A stretch of DNA of 60,715 bases, taken from Neoconidiobolus thromboides FSU 785 (lineage: Eukaryota; Entomophthoromycota; Entomophthoromycetes; Entomophthorales; Neoconidiobolaceae). Positions 1-8,401 of this stretch are shown piece by piece. The stretch's first letter is position 1. Each line of letters starts with the position of its first letter. The translations under genes were made by a program, and so were the position numbers. The stretch lies in contig MU626384.1 of NCBI GenBank assembly GCA_025603075.1, positions 1 through 60,715 on the forward strand, given 5' to 3'. The notes below the pieces were generated by a model. The model ran no database searches. It was given only the letters and a program-made list of their open reading frames with translations, and was not told the DNA's origin.

Positions 1-560
1 AATAAAACAATATGTAAAGTTTATTCTAATCATTTGTTTAAAATGCTAAATTATAATTCACCATATTCAGGAGACTATTTGATTAATTTAGTATCCAAAA
101 AGCTTCTATTTAAAAAGTTTACAAAAATCAATATATAAGCAAACATAAAAAATCAATAATTTGATTGTTAATAATAAAAGTACAAGATATTGAAAAGTAT
201 TTACATTTTACTAAACACAATAATAAACTAAATTATTATTCAGTATCTGATAGATCAAAAAAAAGGGATACGATTCCAATTAAAGTTACAAAGTCTATAA
301 AAAACAGAAAAATTAAAAAATCAACCCCAGCTTATATTATATAGGAATGTTTAGCTGTAACTTTGGGACTAATCACTCCCCCCATGCAGTTATTTGTTAA
401 CTTGGTGATATATCAACAATGTAATTATAACATTGAAATTATTTATTTGATAGTAAATCTGGAATGCTGGTTATAAACTAGTCAATGGTAGACATTTTTC
501 AATAAGATTTTATGGGAATATGTACTTATTTACATAGTACAACTTTGATTAATATTAATA
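1..560 (+). mobile_element. Decayed right-hand part of a DNA transposon (copy A, cut by window edge)
   Basis: Positions 60-350 and 350-520 match, with many substitutions and indels, the transposon interior at 17330-17880 and its 3' non-coding part at 18078-18246. The shared text runs from a 'caggagact' block, through the region coding for SDTSKK-like residues, to a block containing 'gggactaatcactccc'. The reading frame is interrupted by stops and frameshifts, so this is a relic. No right terminal inverted repeat is visible after about position 520, so the end is lost or diverged. The left part lies outside the window. Confidence 0.7.
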
Positions 561-1236
561 TATAGGTTATATTAGTAAAAGTCTTACTAATCCTAGAATT
601 TCTATTAATTTTGATACAAATCATAATAAATTTCAAACTATGTTAGGGTTGCTTTTGCTTTTGCTTTTGCTTTTATAACGAATCTATTTTTACATAGTTT
701 TAAGCAAAGTTTTAATAAAATTTTTAAAATTAGACAAAATGAATTTGAGGATCCTCGTATACTGATGAGAGCAGTAGGATCAAGGTTATGTGGGGGGAGG
801 GCTTGGAGGAGTTCGAGATGATACACCGTAAACTTGATTTAAGTTTTAGGATCTGTTAATTGTATCAAGGTTTAATTCAAAGTTCGAATTTTTTGATACT
901 TTCATTCTTGAGATTTGGATAAATTCTTAATTACATTATAAATAAAAGATATACTTAAATAAATAATACTCACATTCATTTTGCTCTATAATTATGATTT
1001 CTAATAATTTAGTTGGAATAAGTACTAAGTAGATATGAATAGTACCAATGTTCTTATGTTCCTAATGTTTTCAAATTAAATAATGATTCCATTATAAATA
1101 TTAAGGACAAATTTTGGAAAAAAAGTAAAAACGCGGACAAATTTTATATAATAATGCCTTGATGACAGTATTGAAAGTATATATATTAGTTAAAAACTAT
1201 TGAGTTAATTTATCATTTTTAAAAAAACGCACTAAA
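561..1236. other. Intergenic region upstream of the duplicated secreted protein gene
   Basis: No gene is supported here. It holds a short TGCTTT hexamer tract (about 648-676) and a G-rich patch at 735-830 that stands out from its AT-rich surroundings. The TATATAT stretch near 1179-1188, about 50 bp before the next ATG, is a plausible TATA element for the gene at 1237. Confidence 0.5.
648..676 (+). repeat. TGCTTT hexamer microsatellite
   Basis: About four to five copies of a TGCTTT unit run in tandem next to a T-rich stretch. No coding role is evident. Confidence 0.75.
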
Positions 1237-1950
1237 ATGAAGCTTTCTATTATAACTATTTACACTTTAACGATTACCACTATCTTCGCTACTTTCTTAC
1301 CCTCCAATTCCAATAAGTTATTAAAGCATAATTTGAGGACTATTGAACATACTACTCCTATCCTAAAGCAAAGCGCTTTTAATGAAATTCAAAGTCAAAA
1401 CACTGGTGCAATCGCTACTGAGCTCAAATTTGATTATAGACTTAAACAAGTAAAGAATATCAATGATTGGAATTCGTTAAATGAAGACCTTATTGCAGCT
1501 AACAAAAAAGTAAAGAAAGAGAGATTAGATATTGATACTATGACCATTCAAAGAGAGTTTGTCCAACTTCGAGAAGAACTTGAGAAGTATAAAAATGCTC
1601 ATTTCAGTCCCAATAAAAGGAGAGTTTTCATTAAGAAAATTGTAAACACTATCCGTGGTCAACATACTGGTCCAATTGCTACCGAACTTAAATTCGATTA
1701 CAGACTTGAGCAGCTGGAGACTATTAGTGATTGGACTATCTTAAATAAAGATCTTCAAGTAACCAATAGGAAAGTAAAAAAAGAAAGATTAGATATTGAT
1801 GTTATGACCATCCAAAGGGAGTTTGTACAGCTTCAGGAAGAACTTAAGAAATACAAAAGTGAGCACTTTGAAGGGAAAAGAAGCTTAGTTTCTCGTTCTA
1901 AAAAAAGAGTTAGAAAGTTTTTAAATAAGCATGCTAAGAGATTGAGTTGA
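1237..1950 (+). CDS. Secreted protein with a tandemly duplicated ~69-residue domain
   Basis: Single-exon gene of 237 aa. Residues 1 to about 21 form a basic-start hydrophobic signal peptide (MKLSIITIYTLTITTIFATF), so the product is probably secreted. The rest consists of two near-identical blocks, residues about 55-123 and 144-211. Both carry an ATELKFDYRL motif, a DW pair, a KKERLDID motif and an MTIQREFVQL motif. The blocks are charged and heptad-like at their C-terminal ends, suggesting helices or coiled coil. A basic NKRR site (about 126-129) follows block 1 and a GKR site (about 213-215) follows block 2, resembling Kex2-type processing sites. The C-terminal tail is very basic. I do not recognise the family. 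A secreted effector-like or cell-surface role is inference only. Confidence 0.75.
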   Translation: MKLSIITIYTLTITTIFATFLPSNSNKLLKHNLRTIEHTTPILKQSAFNEIQSQNTGAIATELKFDYRLKQVKNINDWNSLNEDLIAANKKVKKERLDIDTMTIQREFVQLREELEKYKNAHFSPNKRRVFIKKIVNTIRGQHTGPIATELKFDYRLEQLETISDWTILNKDLQVTNRKVKKERLDIDVMTIQREFVQLQEELKKYKSEHFEGKRSLVSRSKKRVRKFLNKHAKRLS

Positions 1951-2142
1951 AGTTGATGTAAATAAAATTTTAGTTTCTTTGATACGATTTATCTTTTACA
2001 GTTTTGAATTTAATTTTTGTTTTTGAGTTTTTTAAAATTATCACTTAGCTTTATTCTGCAAAAAAGATTAATAATCAAAAATCAAACTTATTAAATTTAA
2101 TTTTTACATTAGAAATCTATTTTAATTTAGAACGAGCTAAAA

Positions 2143-3282
2143 ATGAGTACACCAAAAAACAACTTAAAAAACGTGAAGCACATAGTATTGGTTCTGTCAG
2201 GTAAGGGAGGTGTAGGAAAATCGAGTGTAACATGTCAGCTTGGTGTAGCATTATCAAAACAAAACAAGAAAGTAGCGATATTAGATGTCGATTTGTGTGG
2301 ACCATCTATTCCAAGGCTATTAGGCATTGAGGATAAAACAGTAGTACAATCAAGCAATGGGTAGGAATCAAAGCAAAGTATAAAATCTGGAAAAGAAATT
2401 AACTATAATTCAGATGGCTTCCAATACCAGTAGATGAAACTGGAAATTTGAGTTGCATGAGTATTGGGTTTCTATTGCCAAATAAGACAAGCTCAGTAGT
2501 TTGGCGAGGACCTAAAAAGAACGGTAAGAAAATTTCAAATTGTTTTATCTGATATTCAACTTCCTATTTTTTAGCAATGATTAAACAATTTTTGAATGAT
2601 GTTTATTGGGGCGAAATAGATTATTTGATCATTGATACTCCTCCAGGTAATTTATTTGTATACTGCATTTTTTTTTAACTAACTTAATTCTATTAAAGGT
2701 ACTTCAGATGAACATTTAGCTTTAGTAGAGTTTTTAAAAGAATATGAGCCAGATGGTGCTGTTTTAGTTACTACCCCTCAGGCAAAATGCTTTATGGATA
2801 TTCATTAATAATTTTACTAATACGTTTTTGTTTACAGAAAGTTTCATTAATAGATGTTAAAAAAGAGTTAAACTTTTGTAGAAAAACAAATATTCCAATC
2901 CTTGGTATAATAGAAAACATGAGTGGTTTTGTATGCCCCCATTGTGCGGTAATAATTTTGATTAAAAGTTATAATCGAAATGTTAAATTTAATAGGAATG
3001 TAGCAACTTGTTTTCTTCAAATGGTGGTAAACAATTGGCTGAAGAATACGCTATTCCATTTTTAGGTAATTAAACCTATAGTATTATATATTAAACTATA
3101 ATGTTATCTGCTTAACAGGAAGAATACCCATTGACCCTCAAATTACTACTTTATTTGAACAAAGTTATTCAAACCAGAATGTTAACGATGAGTCAAAATT
3201 ATTTATAAATCAATATCCCAAGTCTTCCTTATATAATTATCTTAAGTTAATAATAGATAACATTAATATCAAAGATAAATAA
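2143..3282 (+). CDS. CFD1: Cytosolic Fe-S cluster assembly P-loop ATPase Cfd1/NUBP2
   Basis: Seven exons: 2143-2360, 2414-2523, 2575-2646, 2699-2781, 2838-2948, 2996-3065, 3119-3282. They total 275 aa in frame. The product is the scaffold ATPase that, in other fungi, pairs with Nbp35 to build Fe-S clusters for cytosolic and nuclear proteins. The deviant Walker [10 protein letters not shown] is at about residues 20-28. The MRP/Nbp35 signatures [11 protein letters not shown] and [15 protein letters not shown] follow. The C-terminal part has [11 protein letters not shown], whose CxxC is the family's cluster-binding pair. The absence of an N-terminal four-cysteine ferredoxin-like motif separates it from Nbp35/NUBP1. 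Intron 4 appears to use a GC donor (CAG|GCAAAA). The gene is convergent with the PDI gene, about 60 bp apart. Confidence 0.93.
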
Positions 3283-3342
3283 TAAAATAATTTAAATTGT
3301 ATAATAACAGCAATAGTAATGTTTGAATTAATATTTTTATTT

Positions 3343-5071
3343 TTAAAGTTCGTCTTTATCTTGATTCTTTTTCCCCTTTTTAACTTTCTTAAGTTTAGGG
3401 TTAAAAGTATAGGAATAAAGTTTGATTTTTCCATTCAAAGCTTGAGTTAAGTATTCTTCCACTTGAGTTTGATATCCCTCTAGGTTCTCTAAACTTTTAA
3501 TGGCATATAACTTACGTTTAGGGTGAATTAAAATAACGGTAGGGTTATCTTGGTTCGAAATGTCAAACTGTTTAAACAAAAAAGTGTGCTTCATTGGTAT
3601 ACTATAATACATATTTAACTTTGGAGTATTGGATGGTAAGTTGTTGTTCAATTTTAAATCATATAAATTCTTTTTGATCTGTTTCAACTGTTGGGTCAAC
3701 TCTTCTACATTCTCCTTTTTGATAAAATTCAAAACACATATACCTTCTTTATTAATACATTCCTTTTCAAATTCTTCCTGTTCAATTAACTCAGTAACGC
3801 TTGGATCGACTATAAACAAATTAATCATTTTTATTTAAGTATTATTGTTAATTATTATTACATGGCTCTACTCTTGGTTTAACTTCTCCCTCTTCTTCTT
3901 CTTCTTCCTTCTTTCCCTTTTTCTCTTTCTGTTGTTTCTTTTCAGGCTTTGGCTTTTTCTTAGGCTTTTCGGATTTCTCTTTTGATGGAAGACTGTGTTT
4001 TTCAACAAATTGCTTGAGATTCTTTGCATTCAATTCTCCTAAAAATGAAGTAAATATTTTAATATTAAGGACTCCAAACAAACTTACCATCAAATACAAT
4101 TAGCTTATTAATATCGTACTCCTCACTTAAATCCTTTGAAGGGATAACAACTAAAGTAGGAAATTTACTTACATTGTATTTTTCTAATAATCCCTTCTCA
4201 GTTTTTCTGACTTCTGAAAATTCCATCCGATCTGAAAATTCTACTGCAATAGCTTTATAAAGCGAGGTAGTGCTACTTTTTTCAGTAAACAATAAAGCTT
4301 TTGGTGTAAACTCATTATTTTTATTCTATTTTAAAATTAGAATTTTTCCTTCAATAATATACCTAAAATTACCTCAAGTGCTAAGAAATCTTCCAACTTA
4401 ATATTCATTTTTGATTTTAAAGGCCCAGTAGTGACCCTTTTTACTAAATTAGGGATAGCATTCTTGACAAAATCCATCATCTCTTTCTTTGTTCTTGCGC
4501 CATTGTAATCTGGTTAAAATTAATAAACTAAAACAACTATTTAAATCGTTAACATTACCACTAGGGACCTTTTTCTTTCCTTTTGATTTTACTGAACTTG
4601 GGAACAATTTGATTGTGGGGAAACCTGGCAAAATATAATAAATACTGTAAGTTAATAAGGTGGATATAAATTACCTTGGATACCATACTGCGCGCAAATA
4701 GGCTTGTTTTTCTCTTCATCACAATCAATAGCTGCAACTTGAGCTAAATCTTTTACTTTTGAAGCTACTGATTCATAAATTGGCTTTAAACTATATAATA
4801 ACTTTACTGAATGACTTTTTTCATAATTAAAGTCAGGCTTACTTTTTACAATGTCCACACCAAGGAGCATAAAACTCAACCAAAGTAACTTGCTGATAAA
4901 AGTTGTTACTATTTTACATGAAAAATGATTATTAGTATTTACCTTTGCTTGTACCACCTTGTTATGAAAATTATCTGCAGTCAACTGAATGACTGGGGAA
5001 TTTTTATTGTACATAGAAGCTATTGGTACTATAGCTTGTGCTATCAATGATAACAATATGAAATTGTTCAT
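3343..5071 (-). CDS. ER protein disulfide isomerase (PDIA6/Mpd1-like) ending in KDEL
   Basis: Eight exons read on the minus strand: 5071-4943, 4892-4843, 4790-4675, 4624-4559, 4509-4373, 4325-4088, 4038-3862, 3809-3343. They total 459 aa in phase. An N-terminal signal peptide (about 1-20) is followed by one thioredoxin a-type domain with the catalytic WCGHC motif (EFYAPWCGHCKN) and a cis-Pro region (GIQGFPTIKLF). Then comes a redox-inactive thioredoxin-like domain (KFPTLVVIPSKD), a Lys/Glu-rich linker with six consecutive Glu, and another thioredoxin-like segment. The protein ends in KDEL, an ER retrieval signal. The role is disulfide formation and isomerisation in the ER lumen. The last exon was found because the KDEL-terminated frame joins in phase across a 52-nt intron. 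Without that splice the protein would stop early with no retrieval signal. Confidence 0.88.
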
Positions 5072-5311
5072 TCTGCTTAAATGGTATAAAAAGTTTAACT
5101 CACTTATAGTTTCTAGTTATAAATTCGTTTCAATCTATTCTTGAAAATTTAATTTTTAGCCACGTAGCAGAAGTCAAGTTTATTTGAATTTAATTGGTTA
5201 AATAACAGATTAATTTTAATTGGTTACTTTGATTTTAGTACTACATCCCTTATAAAATTACAGCTTTAGACTCAAACCCAACTTCAAAAAAATCCATCAA
5301 TTAACACATAG

Positions 5312-5334
5312 TGATGTCATGACTTTTATAAAAG
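5312..5334 (+). promoter_or_regulatory. Probable TATA box and CRE-like site upstream of the I9 inhibitor gene
   Basis: TATAAAAG at 5327-5334 lies about 60 bp before the ATG at 5396. Just upstream is TGATGTCA (5312-5319), one base off the ATF/CREB palindrome. Position and sequence are suggestive only. The 324-bp interval is shared with the divergent PDI gene. Confidence 0.35.
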
Positions 5335-5395
5335 GTCTATCAACAATTCTAAAAACAAAATCAATTTCTATTCTTAACTATTAAAAACAAGCAAA

Positions 5396-5644
5396 ATGGA
5401 GCCTCCAAAGTATTATATAACCTTAAAGCAAGACGCTAGTGATTCGGCAGAAAAAGAGATCAGTGACTATATCTACAAATCTTATGGCAAAGTTATTAAA
5501 GATTCAAACAGTATCAATGACCAAGTGAGTGAACAAGGATTACCTGCTCAGAGAATGTTTTTGGCTAGCATACCTAATGATATCTATAACACTGTAGAGA
5601 GTAACCCTAATGTTGACACTATTTCACCACTTGTTTTTATGTAA
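5396..5644 (+). CDS. Small cytosolic proteinase inhibitor of the I9 (subtilisin-propeptide) family, Pbi2-like
   Basis: Single-exon 82-aa protein with no signal peptide. Its layout matches stand-alone inhibitor I9 domains such as yeast Pbi2 and the Pleurotus PoIA inhibitor: an N-terminal beta strand (KYYITLKQDA), an amphipathic helix (SAEKEISDYIYKSYG), a second strand ending in FLASIPNDIY, and a C-terminal VESNPNVDTISPL strand typical of subtilase propeptides. Family members block vacuolar proteinase B in the cytosol, and Pbi2 also takes part in vacuole fusion. Assignment rests on fold-pattern recognition at modest identity. Confidence 0.72.
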   Translation: MEPPKYYITLKQDASDSAEKEISDYIYKSYGKVIKDSNSINDQVSEQGLPAQRMFLASIPNDIYNTVESNPNVDTISPLVFM

Positions 5645-6103
5645 TTGAAATAAAGCTATATTTATAATTACTATTGTCTTTTTAAAATAGTCTTATATTC
5701 TTCTAGTTTATAAATTTTTATTGTTTTAAATTAAATTTTTTTTATGAGTGCATAATTAGATGCTTTACCTTGTCATAAGTTCTATATAAACAAAGCGTCA
5801 CTTGCATATGGGGATGTATTTTTGTATTTAATAATTTTACTAACAAATTTTCCGCTTAAATAGCACTTAAAGAATGGAAAAAATAATGAAGTCAAAAAAG
5901 ACACTCCCATGTTTTAACATAGTATGAATAAAAACACCAAAACATAAAAGTAACAAGTTTAAAAACATTGAAAATTTTTATTATTTTAGTTAATCTGTTG
6001 AAGAAACTATAGAATTAAAAAGGTTACTTTTAACTCAAACAAAAAAGGTGGTATTCATGATTTACACCTGTTGAAGAATAAATACAAATTAAAAATAGTA
6101 AAA
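5645..6103. other. Intergenic region between I9 inhibitor and methionine synthase
   Basis: Convergent intergenic space holding one MITE copy (5806-5912) and AT-rich 3' flanks. Nothing else is seen. Confidence 0.6.
5806..5912 (+). mobile_element. MITE-like element, copy 1 (forward)
   Basis: It starts ATATGGGGATGTATTTTTG, carries the inner TTTCCGCTTAAATAGCACTT block and the GGAAAAAATAATGAAGTC block, and ends ACACTCCCAT. The right outer AT is degraded to GT. Confidence 0.85.
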
Positions 6104-8401
6104 TTAATTGCTTGAACGGAAAGATTTAGCAACTTCAGTCATATTACGAAGAGCAGCTTCAACCTCTGGCCATCCACGAGTTTTAAGACCACAATCTGGG
6201 TTGATCCAAAGGAGTCCAGTTGGGAGGTATTTAAGCATAGCAGCAACACGCTCTTTCATTTCTTCAACGGAAGGAACACGAGGTGAGTGAATATCATAAA
6301 GACCTGGACCAATTTCGTTAGTGTAAGAGTGTTGTTCAAAAGCATTAAGTAATTTGAGGTCAGACTTTGAGTTTTCAATAGTTATGACATCAGCATCCAT
6401 GCGTTTGATGGATGGGAAAATATCATTGAAATCAGAGTAGCACATATGAGTGTGGATTTGAGTGACATCTTCAACCCCAGTTGAGGAGAGTAAGAAGGCA
6501 TCAACAGCCCATTGAAGGTAAGCTTCCCAATCAGCACGACGGAGTGGAAGGCCTTCACGGATAGCTGGTTCATCAATTTGAATGGCTGGGATACCAGCAG
6601 CTTCAAGATCTTTAACTTCATCACGAATAGCGAAAGCAAGTTGGTTGGCAGTATCTTTACGTGGTTGATCATCACGTACAAAGGACCATTGAAGACAAGT
6701 GATTGGCCCAGTCAACATACCTTTCATTGGCTTCTTGGTTAATGATTGAGCATATTGAGACCAGTAGACAGTGATTGGACGAGAACGGGAAACATCACCA
6801 TAAATAACTGGTGGTTTAACGCATCTAGAACCATAGGATTGTACCCAGCCGTTTTGAGTGAAGACATGACCTTCAAAGTTTTCACCAAAGAATTCAACCA
6901 TATCATTACGCTCAAATTCACCATGGACAAGGACATCGATCTCAGCATCTTCTTGGAAACGAACACATTTTTCAACTTCCTTCTTAATGAACTCATCATA
7001 TTGTTCTGGGGTCCATTCACCCTTCTTTACTTTGGAACGAGCAAGACGGACTTCTTTAGTTTGTGGGAAGGAACCAACAGTGGTAGTTGGGAATTTGGGA
7101 AGGTTAAGTTTAGCTTGTTGCTTAGCTTGACGTTCTGGGAATTCTGACTTACGTTTAAGATGTTCTGGGGAGATAGATTCAAGACGATCTTTAACTTCTT
7201 TACGATGGATACGAGAAGAGGAGCTACGAGATTTTAATGATTTAGCATTAGCATCAAGTTCAGCTTTGACGGATTCAACTCCGTTCCTAACAGCCTTAGC
7301 AATGATTGAGATTTCATGTACTTTTTCTACTGAGAAAGATAACCAGTCAAGGATTTCTTTATCCATCTTGGTTTCACTTTCAATAGAATGTGGAGTGTGA
7401 AGGAGGGAGGAAGAAGGAGCAACTAAAACACGATCTTCTCCAAGCACTGAAGCAGCCTTTTGAACAGTTTCAATAGCAGCGGCAAGATTGGCTTTCCAGA
7501 TGTTACGTCCATCAACAACACCAAGAGAAAGGGATTGGTGAGGACCAATCTTAGAGAGAACAGTGGTAAGCTGTTCCGGAGCACGGATAAGATCAATATG
7601 GATGGCATTTACTGGAAGTTGGGTAAGGAAAGAGATATTTGAATCAACGCGACCGAAGTAGGTTGTGATTAAAATGTTAAGACCAGCCTTTGAAAGAACA
7701 TCATAAGCTTGTTTATAAGAAGCAGCAAGAGATTCAGGTTGATCAAGAACCAAGATAGGTTCATCAACTTGAACATTCTTGGCACCAGCCTCAGCTAGTT
7801 TTTTGAAGAGTTGTTCATAAACAGGAATAAGTTTACCTAAAAGAGTGATTGGCTCTACACTTTGTCCTTTAGCTGACTTACCGAGTTTTAAGAACGAAAT
7901 TGGACCAAGGATGACTGGTCTGGTTTCAATGCCTAAAGCTTTAGCTTCAAGATACTCATCAACTGGTTTAGTGTTGTTAAGTTTGAATTCTTGGTCAGCA
8001 GTGAATTCTGGGACAATATAATGATAGTTAGTATCAAACCATTTTTTCATCTCTTGGGCTGGAACATCGACAGCTTCAACATCAGCGCCAGCTTGGCGTT
8101 GGAGACCACGACCCATAGCGAAAAAAGACTCTAACCCATGTTTAAGATGGGCATATTTTTGTGGGATAACACCGAAAGTGTGAGCAGCATCAAGTACATG
8201 ATCATAGAATGAAAAATCGTTGGATGGGATTTGTTCAATACCAGCATCCTTTTGGATTTTCCAGTGCTTGGAACGGAGGTCTTTTGCAACCTGTTGTAAT
8301 TCTTGTTCTGAAGTCTTACCAGCCCAATAAGCTTCAACAGCCTTTTTAAGCTCACGGTTAGCACCCATACGAGGGAAACCTAAATTAGTAGCAACAACCA
8401 T
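6104..8401 (-). CDS. MET6: Cobalamin-independent methionine synthase
   Basis: Intronless 765-aa gene, the usual length for fungal Met6/MetE. It transfers the methyl group of polyglutamylated 5-methyltetrahydrofolate to homocysteine, the last step of methionine synthesis, in the cytosol. Both barrel halves are present. The N-terminal part begins NLGFPRMG. The C-terminal catalytic barrel begins TTTVGSFPQTKEVR and holds the zinc ligands expected for the family: H652 and C654 (in IHTHMCYSDF), E676 (in TIENSKSD) and C737 (in NPDCGLKTRG). The sequence has fewer AT-rich codons than its neighbours, as expected for a highly expressed gene. The ATG at 8401 gives the standard MVVATNLGFPRMG start. Confidence 0.98.
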   Translation of the reverse strand: MVVATNLGFPRMGANRELKKAVEAYWAGKTSEQELQQVAKDLRSKHWKIQKDAGIEQIPSNDFSFYDHVLDAAHTFGVIPQKYAHLKHGLESFFAMGRGLQRQAGADVEAVDVPAQEMKKWFDTNYHYIVPEFTADQEFKLNNTKPVDEYLEAKALGIETRPVILGPISFLKLGKSAKGQSVEPITLLGKLIPVYEQLFKKLAEAGAKNVQVDEPILVLDQPESLAASYKQAYDVLSKAGLNILITTYFGRVDSNISFLTQLPVNAIHIDLIRAPEQLTTVLSKIGPHQSLSLGVVDGRNIWKANLAAAIETVQKAASVLGEDRVLVAPSSSLLHTPHSIESETKMDKEILDWLSFSVEKVHEISIIAKAVRNGVESVKAELDANAKSLKSRSSSSRIHRKEVKDRLESISPEHLKRKSEFPERQAKQQAKLNLPKFPTTTVGSFPQTKEVRLARSKVKKGEWTPEQYDEFIKKEVEKCVRFQEDAEIDVLVHGEFERNDMVEFFGENFEGHVFTQNGWVQSYGSRCVKPPVIYGDVSRSRPITVYWSQYAQSLTKKPMKGMLTGPITCLQWSFVRDDQPRKDTANQLAFAIRDEVKDLEAAGIPAIQIDEPAIREGLPLRRADWEAYLQWAVDAFLLSSTGVEDVTQIHTHMCYSDFNDIFPSIKRMDADVITIENSKSDLKLLNAFEQHSYTNEIGPGLYDIHSPRVPSVEEMKERVAAMLKYLPTGLLWINPDCGLKTRGWPEVEAALRNMTEVAKSFRSSN

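Noticed and set aside
735-800. CTGATGAG suggested a hammerhead ribozyme core.
   Set aside because: No CGAAA core box or flanking helices at the required spacing.
3343-3828. Separate 161-aa gene starting MINLFIVDP.
   Set aside because: The Met lies within an intron of the PDI gene; the frame is its last exon.
3848-4099. Frame ending CNNN* as the C-terminus of the PDI gene.
   Set aside because: A good donor just before the stop joins in phase to the downstream KDEL-ending frame, giving a typical ER-retained enzyme.
6382-8364. Long frames opposite or overlapping methionine synthase.
   Set aside because: Shadows of the less AT-rich MET6 coding sequence.
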